From an uncultured Lentisphaeraceae bacterium (GTDB lineage: Bacteria; Verrucomicrobiota; Kiritimatiellia; RFP12; DVOR01), in the NCBI GenBank assembly GCA_937892925.1, contig CALBHX010000089.1, positions 1 through 35,519 of the forward strand: a DNA stretch of 35,519 nucleotides, read 5' to 3'. Below the pieces are notes generated by a model. That model worked only from the letters and a program-made list of their open reading frames with translations, did not search any database and was not told the origin of the DNA. Position 1 is the stretch's first letter. Each line of letters begins with the position of its first letter. Made by a program: the position numbers and the translations under genes. Positions 24,297 through 32,121 of the stretch are shown one piece after another.

Positions 24297-24827
24297 ATGG
24301 CCAACTTGAAAGAGACTTATCTCAAGGATATCGTGCCCGCACTTAAGCAAAAGCTTGCGGTTACGAACCCGATGCTTGTCCCACGGTTGACAAAGATTGT
24401 GATCAACATGGGCTTTGGCATTGTCGAAAAAGATACGCAGAAGCAGATTGTTCAGGATCTGGAGGCCATCACTGGCCAGAAAGCGGTTCTATGCAAGGCG
24501 CACAAGAGTATCTCCAACTTCAAACTTCGCGAAGGCATGGTGATCGGAGCTAAGGTTACGTTGCGCGGGGATCGGATGTATGAATTCGCCGAGCGCTTTT
24601 TCAACGTGACGTTGCCGCGTATTCGTGACTTCCGTGGTGTGCCAAACCGCGGCTTTGACAAAGCCGGGAATTACACCATGGGCATGAAGGAATATGTGAC
24701 TTTCCCGGAAATTACGGCTGTTTCTTCGGCCTCGGGACTCGACATCACTTTCGTTACCACCGCTAAGGACAAAACGGGCTCGAAAGCGCTGCTTGAAGCG
24801 CTTGGAATGCCGTTTATGGGCCGCTAA
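24297..24827 (+). CDS. rplE: 50S ribosomal protein L5
   Basis: 176 residues. uL5 binds 5S rRNA and contacts P-site tRNA. Conserved parts are NPMLVPRLTKIVINMGFG, ITGQKAVLCKAHKSISNFKL, REGMVIGAKVTLRG, FFNVTLPRIRDFRGV and the end ALLEALGMPF. AAGGAG precedes ATG 24297. Confidence 0.98.
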   Translation: MANLKETYLKDIVPALKQKLAVTNPMLVPRLTKIVINMGFGIVEKDTQKQIVQDLEAITGQKAVLCKAHKSISNFKLREGMVIGAKVTLRGDRMYEFAERFFNVTLPRIRDFRGVPNRGFDKAGNYTMGMKEYVTFPEITAVSSASGLDITFVTTAKDKTGSKALLEALGMPFMGR

Positions 24828-24841
24828 GGAGTAAAGACACC

Positions 24842-25027
24842 ATGGCTAAGACCAGTTTGATCGTCAAGGCGTCGCGCAAGCCGAAGTTTGGTGTTCGCGC
24901 GTACACCCGCTGCTCCCGCTGCGGTCGTCCCCACAGCGTCATTCGCAAGTTCCGCCTGTGCCGCCTTTGTTTCCGCGAGATGGCGCTGAATGGCGAAATC
25001 CCCGGCGTCACCAAAGCCAGCTGGTAA
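24842..25027 (+). CDS. rpsZ: 30S ribosomal protein S14, zinc-binding type
   Basis: 61 residues, the short zinc form of uS14. Four cysteines, Cys24, Cys27, Cys40 and Cys43, form the zinc ribbon (RCSRCGRPHS and LCRLCFREMA). The end GVTKASW is typical. AAGGAG precedes ATG 24842. It occupies the usual S14 position between rplE and rpsH. Confidence 0.98.
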   Translation: MAKTSLIVKASRKPKFGVRAYTRCSRCGRPHSVIRKFRLCRLCFREMALNGEIPGVTKASW

Positions 25028-25045
25028 GCGAGAGGATATACGAAA

Positions 25046-25438
25046 ATGATGACTGATCCCATTTCCGATATGCTGGTGCGTATCCGCAACGCGCAGAAGG
25101 CTCGCCATCCAGAAGTGGCCATGCCGGGTTCGCGAATTAAGGGTGAGATCGCCCGTGTATTGAAAGAAGAAGGTTACATCGCAGACTTCTCTATGGTTGG
25201 TGATGCGAAGCGCACCTTGACCATTGAGTTGAAGTACAGCGATAAGGCAGAGCCTGCGATTCGTGGGTTGGAGCGTGTTTCGCGTCCTGGGTTGCGCCGT
25301 TTTTGCGGTTATACCGAGATCCCGAAAGTTCTGGGCGGGTTGGGCATTGCGGTGCTCAGCACGTCTGGCGGTATTATGAGCGGCAAGACTGCCCGTGAGC
25401 GGAAGCTCGGCGGTGAGTTGCTTTGCACCATTTGGTAA
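25046..25438 (+). CDS. rpsH: 30S ribosomal protein S8
   Basis: 130 residues. uS8 binds helix 21 of 16S rRNA and in E. coli represses the spc operon. Conserved parts are MTDPISDMLVRIRNAQ, VLKEEGYI, RVSRPGLRRF and the C-terminal STSGGIMSGKTARERKLGGE. Start ATG 25046 has AGAGGAT eight bases upstream; ATG 25049 is next to it. Confidence 0.98.
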   Translation: MMTDPISDMLVRIRNAQKARHPEVAMPGSRIKGEIARVLKEEGYIADFSMVGDAKRTLTIELKYSDKAEPAIRGLERVSRPGLRRFCGYTEIPKVLGGLGIAVLSTSGGIMSGKTARERKLGGELLCTIW

Positions 25439-25450
25439 AGGAGCCCATTC

Positions 25451-25990
25451 ATGTCTCGTATTGGCAAACAACCCGTTGCTATTCCTGCTGGCGTTACCGT
25501 TACGGTGGCCAATGGGAATGAGGTGACTGTTAAGGGCCCCAAGGGGGAGCTTTCGCGTGCGTTCCAGAAGGGTATTTCTGTTCAGGTTCAAGGGGCAGAG
25601 GTGCTAGTCTCGCGCGCGGATGACAGCCGCAATCAAAAGAGTTTCCATGGTCTTTCCCGGACGCTCGTGCGTAACATGATTGAAGGGGTGACCAAGGGCT
25701 TTTCCCGCGAACTCGTCATTGAGGGGACGGGCTTTAAAGCTGCGGTTCAGGGAAACAAGGCCGTGCTGACGCTTGGTTTTGCTTCGCCTAAGGAATATCT
25801 GATTCCGGCGGGATGCACGGTCACCGTTACGGGGGACGTGAACGTTAAGGTTGAGGGGATTGATAAGCAGCAGGTCGGCGAAGCTGCCGCCCGAATCCGC
25901 TCGTATTATCCCGCAGAGCCTTATAAGGGCAAGGGAATCCGTTACAAGGATGAGAAGATCCGCCGTAAGGAAGGCAAGACTGTCGCCTAA
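25451..25990 (+). CDS. rplF: 50S ribosomal protein L6
   Basis: 179 residues with two similar domains. uL6 binds 23S rRNA near the factor-binding site. Conserved parts are MSRIGKQPVAIPAGV, VTVKGPKGELSR, HGLSRTLVRNMIEGVTKGF and the end signature EPYKGKGIRYKDEKIRRKEG. AAAGGAG precedes ATG 25451. Confidence 0.98.
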   Translation: MSRIGKQPVAIPAGVTVTVANGNEVTVKGPKGELSRAFQKGISVQVQGAEVLVSRADDSRNQKSFHGLSRTLVRNMIEGVTKGFSRELVIEGTGFKAAVQGNKAVLTLGFASPKEYLIPAGCTVTVTGDVNVKVEGIDKQQVGEAAARIRSYYPAEPYKGKGIRYKDEKIRRKEGKTVA

Positions 25991-26013
25991 TCGCGGCCAG
26001 GAGAATCGATAAC

Positions 26014-26385
26014 ATGAGTTTGAAAAATCGCAAAGAAAAGCGCGCTTCGCGCCACCTGCGCATTCGCCGGCGTATCAGTGCCGGAACGGCTTCGCGTCCG
26101 CGTATGGCCATCTTTGTCTCGAACCGCTACATGTATGTGCAGTTCATTGATGATGAGGCTCAGACCACGTTAGCTTCGGCTTCCACCTTGAAGGGTGGGG
26201 TGAAGTGCAATCTTGAGGGCGCCAAGGTGCTGGGTGAAGCGGCAGCCAAGGCGGCTCAGGACAAAGGGATTAAGCTTGTCGTGGTTGACCGCGCCGGATA
26301 TAAATATCATGGCCGGGTGAAAACGATCGTAGAGTCTGCCATCGCGGCGGGGCTTTCGATTACTGCGAAGACGGAGGAGGCCTAA
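26014..26385 (+). CDS. rplR: 50S ribosomal protein L18
   Basis: 123 residues. uL18 binds 5S rRNA. Conserved parts are RRRISAGTASRPRMAIFVSN, YMYVQFIDDEAQTTLASAST, AAAKAAQDKGIKLVVVDRAG and YKYHGRVKTIVESA. CAGGAG precedes ATG 26014. The rpsE start follows the stop directly. Confidence 0.98.
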   Translation: MSLKNRKEKRASRHLRIRRRISAGTASRPRMAIFVSNRYMYVQFIDDEAQTTLASASTLKGGVKCNLEGAKVLGEAAAKAAQDKGIKLVVVDRAGYKYHGRVKTIVESAIAAGLSITAKTEEA

Positions 26386-26877
26386 ATGTTGGAGCAACGT
26401 AACAATCGTGACCGCGAGGATGCCCCCGAGTTTGACGAAAAGACCGTTTTTGTCAATCGCTGTGCGAAGACCGTGAAAGGTGGCCGTCGGTTCAGTTTCT
26501 CCGCCATTATTGTGGTTGGGGATAACGAGGGCAAGGTCGGCTTGGGCATTGGAAAGGCAAATGAAGTAGGTGATGCCATCCGCAAGGGTGGTGAAGCTGC
26601 CCGTAAGGCCATGCGTCCTGTCTGCATGAAGGGAACAACCATTCCGCACGAAGTCTATGGTGTGTGCGATGGAGGAAAGGTTCTCCTCAAGCCTGCTCCG
26701 GATGGAACGGGAATCATCTGCGGCGGTGCCATGCGTCCGGTTCTGGAAGCTGCGGGGATTAAGGATGTTGTGGGGAAATCCCTCGGCTCCAAGAACCGCT
26801 TGAATGTGGTTAAAGCTACGATCGCTGCGCTTCATCAGCTGCGTTCGGCTGAAACCATTGCGGCGCTTCGCGCTTAA
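26386..26877 (+). CDS. rpsE: 30S ribosomal protein S5
   Basis: 163 residues. uS5 contributes to decoding accuracy and the mRNA entry site. Conserved parts are VFVNRCAKTVKGGRRFSFSA, VVGDNEGKVGLGIGKANEV, TIPHEVYG and KDVVGKSLGSKNRLNVVKAT. GGAGGAGG five bases before ATG 26386 is a very strong ribosome-binding site. Directly after it, where rpmD (L30) normally lies, there is only a large hairpin. Confidence 0.98.
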   Translation: MLEQRNNRDREDAPEFDEKTVFVNRCAKTVKGGRRFSFSAIIVVGDNEGKVGLGIGKANEVGDAIRKGGEAARKAMRPVCMKGTTIPHEVYGVCDGGKVLLKPAPDGTGIICGGAMRPVLEAAGIKDVVGKSLGSKNRLNVVKATIAALHQLRSAETIAALRA

Positions 26878-26880
26878 CTT

Positions 26881-26943
26881 GAGAAGGAGGTTGAGGTCTC
26901 TCGTATAGAATTTCTACGGGTGATGCTCAACCTCCGTTTTCTC
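26881..26943 (+). promoter_or_regulatory. Large stem-loop between rpsE and rplO, in the place of rpmD
   Basis: The arms 26881-26895 and 26926-26943 pair over 10 bp plus 5 bp, separated by a 3-base bulge (GTT). The loop of about 30 bases contains a smaller inverted repeat. The left arm contains a perfect AAGGAGG (26884-26890) that is fully base-paired. Only a short T-run (26937-26940) follows the inner stem, so partial termination, attenuation or mRNA processing are all possible. Confidence 0.75.
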
Positions 26944-26963
26944 GGAAGAAAGGATTTTCAGAG

Positions 26964-27410
26964 ATGGAACTCTCCACCCTCAGTAATACGCCTGGAGCCC
27001 GCAAAGCCCGCAAACGTGTCGGCCGCGGTATGGGGTCCGGCATGGGTAAAACATCAACACGCGGTCATAAGGGTCAGGGCTCTCGCAAGGGGCACAAGCA
27101 GAAGCTTGGCTTCGAAGGCGGCCAGATGCCGTTGATGCGCCGGTTGCCTAAGCGTGGTTTCAAGAATCCAAATCGTGTGCCGTTCTATGGCATCAATGTG
27201 GGTGAATTGGAGCGCTTTGACGACGGAACCGTTGTGGACTTTGAGGTGCTTTGCGCTGCTGGATTTGGGTATCGTGCAGCTAAAACGGCCGGGATCAAAA
27301 TCTTGGGCGATGGTGAATTGACCAAGAAGTTGACGGTAAAGGCTTCTGCATTTTCTGCCTCTGCAAAGGCTAAGATTGAGGCCAAAGGCGGAACCTGCGA
27401 GCAGATCTAA
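26964..27410 (+). CDS. rplO: 50S ribosomal protein L15
   Basis: 148 residues. uL15 is an assembly protein with a long basic N-terminal extension. Conserved parts are MELSTLSNTPGARKARKRVG, RGMGSGMGKTSTRGHKGQGS, GGQMPLMRRLPKRGFKN and a C-terminal fold ending in KIEAKGG. AAAGGA lies nine bases before ATG 26964. The gene is bracketed by two large hairpins (26881-26943 and 27423-27463). Confidence 0.97.
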   Translation: MELSTLSNTPGARKARKRVGRGMGSGMGKTSTRGHKGQGSRKGHKQKLGFEGGQMPLMRRLPKRGFKNPNRVPFYGINVGELERFDDGTVVDFEVLCAAGFGYRAAKTAGIKILGDGELTKKLTVKASAFSASAKAKIEAKGGTCEQI

Positions 27411-27422
27411 ACGCTTGTTCCT

Positions 27423-27463
27423 CCCGATTCCTGGCGACACTTTTGTGAAACCCAGGAATCGGG
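27423..27463 (+). promoter_or_regulatory. Perfect 12-bp stem-loop between rplO and secY
   Basis: Arms 27423-27434 and 27452-27463 are perfectly complementary, with a further G-U pair outside. The 17-base loop holds a CAC-TTTT-GTG mini-stem. No T-run follows, so it is not a standard terminator. It may stabilise or process mRNA, or set secY expression apart from the ribosomal genes. Confidence 0.7.
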
Positions 27464-27528
27464 GATTCCGCTTTACTTGCTAGGACAGTCCGATCTTTAT
27501 TGAGCAACCTGCACCTTGAGGATATCTT

Positions 27529-28899
27529 ATGCTCAAAACGTTTGCAAATTTGTTTAAGATTCCAGAACTTCGTGTTCGGATTTTTTTCACCATTGGGTTG
27601 GTTGCGGTGGCTCGTTTACTCGCGATGATTCCGACGCCTGGCGTGGACTGGGTGGCGTTGGATGCGTTGCGGGAGGCTGTAGAGAAAAATGCCGGCGGGG
27701 GGCTGGTTGATTGGTTTGATACGTTTACGGGCGGTGCGTTGACGCAGTGCTCGATTGGCACACTCTCGATCTGGCCTTATATTTCTGCTCAAATTGTGAT
27801 TCAATTGCTAACCGCAGTGGTTCCGATGTTAGGGCGTCTTCAACGCGAGGGGGATGCGGGACGTAAAACCCTGACGCTTTATACCCGCTGGTTGACGATT
27901 GGAATCTGTGTGTTTCAGGCGGCAATGCTGGCCAATACGATGCTTTCTCCGGAACGGTTGGCTGAGGGGGTTGAAGGTTTGGTTGTGATGAATCCCCTGT
28001 TGTTCTATGTGTCTACCATTATTTCGATGACGGGTGCATCGATGTTTGTCATGTGGCTGGGCGACCAGATCACGGAGCGCGGAATTGGCAACGGTGTTTC
28101 GCTGCTTATCATGATTAACATTTCATCGCGGCTGCCTGTTGCGGTTGCGGACGTGGCACGGCGTTATTTCGGTGCTGGTGGCGGACAAGTTTCCGGGTCG
28201 ATTTGGGAATTGATTCTTTTGTTGGCCTTTGGTTTTGCGGTGTTGCTGGGGACGGTGGCATTGACTCAGGCTTTGCGCAAGATTCCCATTCATTCTACGC
28301 GGGCGATCGCCAAAGGCGTGGCCTATAGCGGTGCGCAGCAGAATTATCTTCCGCTGCGTGTGAACTATGCGGGCGTCATGCCGATTATTTTTGCGGGTCC
28401 GATTTTGCAGTTGATCGGGCTGCTGGGGCGGTTGGAAGGAACCTCTGGTGTCTCGCGCGTTTTGAAGCAGGTAGGGCTGACGGTCGGAATGCCGGATACC
28501 GTTACACATATTGTGCTCTATGCCGCACTTATCCTCTTTTTCACCTTCTTCTGGGTTGCTACGCAGTTCAATGCAATGAATATTGCAGATGGACTTAAGC
28601 GAGATGGTTCCTATGTTCCGGGTGTTCGCCCCGGGATGGACACCGCTGAATACCTGGATGGGGTCATGACGCGAGTAACCATCATCGGGGCACTCGCCTT
28701 GCTTGCGATTGCAATTATTCCCTTGATGTTGACGGCTTCTCGGAACATTTCCTGGAATATTGCCAGTTTCTTCGGCGGGACAAGTCTCTTGATTATTGTC
28801 GGCGTTGCCTTGGATACGCTTCGGCAGCTTGAATCCCAGTTGGTGATGCGTAATTACGATGGCTTCTTGAAACATGGCCGAATTGCCGGCCGCCGCTGA
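27529..28899 (+). CDS. secY: Protein translocase subunit SecY
   Basis: 456 residues with ten hydrophobic segments. SecY forms the protein-conducting channel of the inner membrane. Conserved parts are RIFFTIGLVAVARLLAMIPT, SIGTLSIWPYISAQIVIQLL, GDQITERGIGNGVSLLIMI, the cytoplasmic-loop stretch YLPLRVNYAGVMPIIFAG and MRNYDGFLKHGRIAGRR at the end. GAGGAT precedes ATG 27529. It is followed 14 bases later by adk, as in many bacteria. Confidence 0.98.
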   Translation: MLKTFANLFKIPELRVRIFFTIGLVAVARLLAMIPTPGVDWVALDALREAVEKNAGGGLVDWFDTFTGGALTQCSIGTLSIWPYISAQIVIQLLTAVVPMLGRLQREGDAGRKTLTLYTRWLTIGICVFQAAMLANTMLSPERLAEGVEGLVVMNPLLFYVSTIISMTGASMFVMWLGDQITERGIGNGVSLLIMINISSRLPVAVADVARRYFGAGGGQVSGSIWELILLLAFGFAVLLGTVALTQALRKIPIHSTRAIAKGVAYSGAQQNYLPLRVNYAGVMPIIFAGPILQLIGLLGRLEGTSGVSRVLKQVGLTVGMPDTVTHIVLYAALILFFTFFWVATQFNAMNIADGLKRDGSYVPGVRPGMDTAEYLDGVMTRVTIIGALALLAIAIIPLMLTASRNISWNIASFFGGTSLLIIVGVALDTLRQLESQLVMRNYDGFLKHGRIAGRR

Positions 28900-28913
28900 A
28901 CATGAGGAAAAAG

Positions 28914-29561
28914 ATGCAAATTGTTGTGCTTTTGGGAGCGCCAGGCTCTGGGAAGGGAACTTTGGCATCGATGTTGTCGAAGTTGCCGGGCATTGCCCAT
29001 CTCTCGACAGGCGACTTGTTGCGGAATGCCGTGAAGGCTGGAACGCCGGCGGGTCTTGAGGCTAAGGAAATCATGGAGTCTGGAAATCTTGTTCCAGATA
29101 CATTGATTGCGCGCTTGGTTGAAGAATACCTGGTTAGTCATGCGTCGCTGTCAACGATTTTGCTGGATGGTTTTCCCCGCAATGTTGCGCAGGCGGATAT
29201 CCTAGCGGAGCTTCTGGAAAAGCACGAAGTCGATTTTGGATGTGCGTTGCTGTTGGACGTTGCGGACGAGGTGGTCATCCGTCGAATCTCGGGCCGCCGG
29301 GTCTGTTCGGCCTGCGGCGCGGGATATAATGTTGATACCCTGCCGCCGAAAAAGGATGGCGTTTGCGATGCCTGCGGCTCTGCGTTGTGCACGCGAAAGG
29401 ATGACATGCCTGAAACGGTGCAGCACCGTCTGAGTGTGTATGCGGAGCAGACGTTCCCCCTGGTTGAGTATTATCGGACACGCGGCTTATTGCAGGTTGT
29501 TGATGGCTCCGGGGATGACTTGGATGCCAAGGTTAAGGCGGCGGTAGAGATTATTCAATGA
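28914..29561 (+). CDS. adk: Adenylate kinase, zinc-LID type
   Basis: 215 residues from ATG 28914, with GAGG six bases upstream; ATG 28902 is an in-frame alternative. The enzyme equilibrates ATP + AMP with two ADP. P-loop GAPGSGKGT is at 8-16, the AMP site STGDLLR at 31-37 and LDGFPR at 84-89. The LID has four cysteines (131, 134, 151, 154) in CSACG and CDACG, the zinc-binding form seen in many thermophiles and Gram-positives. The stop overlaps the map start by four bases. Confidence 0.97.
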   Translation: MQIVVLLGAPGSGKGTLASMLSKLPGIAHLSTGDLLRNAVKAGTPAGLEAKEIMESGNLVPDTLIARLVEEYLVSHASLSTILLDGFPRNVAQADILAELLEKHEVDFGCALLLDVADEVVIRRISGRRVCSACGAGYNVDTLPPKKDGVCDACGSALCTRKDDMPETVQHRLSVYAEQTFPLVEYYRTRGLLQVVDGSGDDLDAKVKAAVEIIQ

Positions 29562-30361
29562 TTCACCTTGTAACACCGGTTGAGTTAGACGCAATGCGAA
29601 CGGTTGGCCGGATGATGGCTGATCTCCTGAATGCGTGTTGTGATCAGGTGCGTCCAGGTGTTACAACGGGAGAGATCGATTCGTTTGCTCGGGCGTTCCT
29701 GAAGACATTGGGGGACGGTTCGGCCGAATCAGGTTGCCTTGGGTATCACGGATATCCCGGGGCTCTTTGCATTTCCGTAAATGAAGAGGTTATCCACGGA
29801 ATCCCCGGGGCACGCGTCCTCCAGCACGGGGATATTGTCAGCCTTGACGTTTGCGGCTCGTATCATGGTTTCTTTGGCGACAACACTCGAACAGTGGTCG
29901 TCGGAGGGGCTGAGACACTTACTGCCGACACCCGTCGGTTATTGCGCGTCACCCGACAGTCGCTAGAAAAGGCCGTACTGGCTATACGGCCCGGAGTCCA
30001 CCTGTCGGATATTTCACATCTTGTGGAGAAGACGGTCGCAGAGGGCGGGTGTTCGGTAGTCAGAGAGTTCACTGGCCACGGCGTGGGGCGTCACCTCCAC
30101 GAAGATCCGCCAGTGCCGAACTATGGCAAGCCAGGCCGGGGGCCAATCCTGCATGAAGGTATGACGTTGGCCATTGAACCGATGGTTAACCTGGGCAAAG
30201 CGGCCGTTCGGACATGCTCTGATGGTTGGACTGTAGTATCGCGGGACGGATTGCCGACCGCGCACTTTGAGTACACCGTGGCGGTGCTCAAGGACGGAGC
30301 AGAGATTCTTACTCCATGGTTCGAACGGGATCCATGGTCCTCAGATTGGATGAAGGAGTAA
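29558..30361 (+). CDS. map: Methionine aminopeptidase, type I
   Basis: 267 residues. It removes the initiator methionine from new proteins. All five metal ligands are visible: Asp97 (SLDVCG), Asp108 (GDNTRT), His174 (FTGHGVG), Glu207 (AIEPM) and Glu238 (FEYTV); His80 (EEVIHGIP) is also conserved. The start ATG 29558 overlaps adk by four bases. The gene order secY-adk-map is common. infA, often next, is missing. Confidence 0.98.
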   Translation: MIHLVTPVELDAMRTVGRMMADLLNACCDQVRPGVTTGEIDSFARAFLKTLGDGSAESGCLGYHGYPGALCISVNEEVIHGIPGARVLQHGDIVSLDVCGSYHGFFGDNTRTVVVGGAETLTADTRRLLRVTRQSLEKAVLAIRPGVHLSDISHLVEKTVAEGGCSVVREFTGHGVGRHLHEDPPVPNYGKPGRGPILHEGMTLAIEPMVNLGKAAVRTCSDGWTVVSRDGLPTAHFEYTVAVLKDGAEILTPWFERDPWSSDWMKE

Positions 30362-30380
30362 AGATTTTTGCTTTTTGTTG

Positions 30381-30410
30381 TGGACAGTGTGCTACATTTT
30401 GCGCTATACT
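30381..30410 (+). promoter_or_regulatory. Promoter of the rpmJ-rplQ (alpha) block
   Basis: TGGACA at 30381-30386 and TATACT at 30405-30410, both 5 of 6, 18 bases apart in an AT-rich spacer after map. Transcription would start near 30417, shortly before the AAGGA of rpmJ. Confidence 0.65.
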
Positions 30411-30439
30411 GCCCCACTCATTCTGAAAAGGAATAGGCC

Positions 30440-30553
30440 ATGAAAGTTCGTAGTTCTGTAAAACGCATCTGTGAGCAGTGCCGCATCATTCGGCGCAAGG
30501 GTGTCGTGCGTGTGATTTGCACGAATCCTCGCCACAAACAGCGTCAAGGTTAA
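30440..30553 (+). CDS. rpmJ: 50S ribosomal protein L36
   Basis: 37 residues, the normal size. The sequence begins MKVRSSVKRICEQC, has the zinc ligands Cys11, Cys14, Cys27 and His32, and ends RHKQRQG. This is the zinc-binding form of bL36. AAGGA lies seven bases before ATG 30440. It is the first gene after the promoter at 30381-30410 and directly precedes rpsM. Confidence 0.98.
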   Translation: MKVRSSVKRICEQCRIIRRKGVVRVICTNPRHKQRQG

Positions 30554-30567
30554 TCGGAGAAAAAGAC

Positions 30568-30939
30568 ATGCCGAGATTGATGGGTGTGGATGTCCCCGGA
30601 AGTAAACGCATCGAATATGCGCTGAGGTACATTCACGGAATTGGGCCGAAACGGGCCATGGACATTGTTGAAGCGTGCAAGATTGAGGTGGGCAAGAAGG
30701 CGGAAGCTCTGACGCCTGATGAAATCCGCCAGATCGTCACTTATATCCAGGAAAACTTCCGCGTTGAAGGTGATCTTCGGCGTGAAGTCTCGGGTAATAT
30801 CCGGCGCCTGATGAGCATTGGTACCTATCGCGGATACCGCCACAAACGCGGTCTGCCGTGCCGTGGACAGCGCACGAAGACCAATGCACGCACTCGGAAG
30901 GGTGCTAAGAAGACGGTCTCCACCGTTCGTGAGAAGTAA
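30568..30939 (+). CDS. rpsM: 30S ribosomal protein S13
   Basis: 123 residues from ATG 30568, with GGAGA upstream. uS13 is in the 30S head and bridges to the 50S. Conserved parts are MPRLMGVDVPGSKRIEYALR, YIHGIGPKRAMDIVEA, the C-terminal SIGTYRGYRHKRGLPCRGQR and TKTNARTRKG. It is normal in size and position. Confidence 0.98.
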   Translation: MPRLMGVDVPGSKRIEYALRYIHGIGPKRAMDIVEACKIEVGKKAEALTPDEIRQIVTYIQENFRVEGDLRREVSGNIRRLMSIGTYRGYRHKRGLPCRGQRTKTNARTRKGAKKTVSTVREK

Positions 30940-30957
30940 TCCACTTAGAGAATGCAC

Positions 30958-31449
30958 ATGAGCGAAGAAAATAAAGAACAGGCCCCCGTTGAGGAGAAGA
31001 AGCCTGAGTTGAGCGAAGCGCAGGCCATCCTCGCTGCCGATACGGCGGCGGCGAACGCTGCTGCTGATGCCGAGGCTGCCAAGAAAAAGTCTAAGGCGAA
31101 GGTGATGCCTGCGGGTATTGCTTTTATCCGTGCCACCTACAACAATACGCTGGTTTCCATCGCGGATGCGCGTGGCGGTGTGATCTCCTGGAGCTCTGCC
31201 GGGAAGGCGGGGTTCAAGGGCTCTCGTAAGTCGACGGCCTTCGCTGCAACGGTTGTGGCTCAGGATGCGGCGCGCACGGCTTTTGCCCGTGGGATGCACG
31301 AAGTCGAAGTCCGCGTGCAGGGCGCCGGCGCCGGCCGTGAATCTGCAGTTCGTGCAATCCAGTCCGCTGGCATTCACGTTACGTGCATTAAGGACTGCAC
31401 GCCTGTGGCGCATAATGGGTGCCGTCCTCGTAAGCGCAGGAGGGTTTAA
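30958..31449 (+). CDS. rpsK: 30S ribosomal protein S11 with N-terminal extension
   Basis: 163 residues from ATG 30958 (AGAG seven bases upstream; ATG 30952 is also in frame). uS11 sits on the 30S platform. The core is standard: FIRATYNNTLVSIADARGG, FKGSRKSTAFAATVVAQDA, VQGAGAGRESAVRAIQSAGI and HNGCRPRKRRRV. The normal protein has about 129 residues. Here about 35 extra residues precede the core, first acidic (SEENKEQAPVEEKKPELSEA), then alanine-rich, then basic (KKKSKAK). A shorter product from ATG 31105, which follows AAGGTG, is possible. Confidence 0.95.
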   Translation: MSEENKEQAPVEEKKPELSEAQAILAADTAAANAAADAEAAKKKSKAKVMPAGIAFIRATYNNTLVSIADARGGVISWSSAGKAGFKGSRKSTAFAATVVAQDAARTAFARGMHEVEVRVQGAGAGRESAVRAIQSAGIHVTCIKDCTPVAHNGCRPRKRRRV

Positions 31450-31451
31450 TC

Positions 31452-32057
31452 ATGGCTCGTTATACTGGACCTCGTTCCAAAATCTCTCGCCGTTTCGGTG
31501 AGCCAATTTATGGGCCTGAAAAAGTGCTCGACCGCCGCAACTTTGCGCCCGGCCAGCACGGTCAAAATCGCCGCCGCAAACTGTCTGAGTATGGTGTGCA
31601 GTTGCGTGAGAAGCAGAAGGCGAAGTACATCTACGGAATGCTTGAGCGTCAGTTCCGCATCTTCTTTGAGCGGGCGAAGGCGAAGCAGGGCAAAACGGGT
31701 GATATCCTGTTGCAGCTTTGCGAAACCCGGTTGGACAACCTCGTTTTCCGCTTGGGGATTGCCCCGACGCGTGCGGCTGCCCGCCAGCTGGTCTCTCATC
31801 GTCATATCGTTGTGGACGGCAAGGTCTGCAATATTGCCTCGTATATCGTGAAGCCGGGGCAGACGGTCGGCGTTCGTGAGAAAGACCGCACCATGAGTGT
31901 AATCGTTGATTCCCTCAAGAATCCGCGTACAGCCGCCGCTTCTTGGCTGCAGTGGGATGAGGGGACGATGACGGGCTCTCTGCTCAGTGTGCCCGAGCGT
32001 TCGGAGATTCCGGAAAACATCGACGTTCAGCTGATCGTTGAATTGTACTCTCGTTAA
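31452..32057 (+). CDS. rpsD: 30S ribosomal protein S4
   Basis: 201 residues. uS4 starts 30S assembly and in E. coli represses the alpha operon. Conserved parts are ARYTGPRSKISRRFGEPIYG, NFAPGQHGQNRRRKLSEYG, the S4 RNA-binding domain RLDNLVFRLGIAPTRAAARQ and LVSHRHIVVDGKVCNI. It lacks the N-terminal zinc cysteines found in some S4 proteins. AGGAGGG in the end of rpsK precedes ATG 31452. Confidence 0.98.
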   Translation: MARYTGPRSKISRRFGEPIYGPEKVLDRRNFAPGQHGQNRRRKLSEYGVQLREKQKAKYIYGMLERQFRIFFERAKAKQGKTGDILLQLCETRLDNLVFRLGIAPTRAAARQLVSHRHIVVDGKVCNIASYIVKPGQTVGVREKDRTMSVIVDSLKNPRTAAASWLQWDEGTMTGSLLSVPERSEIPENIDVQLIVELYSR

Positions 32058-32072
32058 TCTCTCGTAGCCTCC

Positions 32073-32099
32073 GGGCCGTGCGGAGAATCCGCGCGGCCC
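32073..32099 (+). promoter_or_regulatory. 12-bp stem-loop between rpsD and rpoA
   Basis: Arms 32073-32084 and 32088-32099 pair over 12 bp with one U-G pair, closing a GAA loop. No T-run follows. It ends 22 bases before the rpoA start and may affect mRNA stability or coupling. Confidence 0.65.
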
Positions 32100-32121
32100 T
32101 CGTCAGAAAGGACGGAACATC

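Noticed and set aside
26920..27135. Possible short gene starting inside the rpsE-rplO hairpin (begins MMLNLRFLGRKDF)
   Set aside because: It runs into rplO in another frame and does not resemble L30; most of it is a shadow of rplO.
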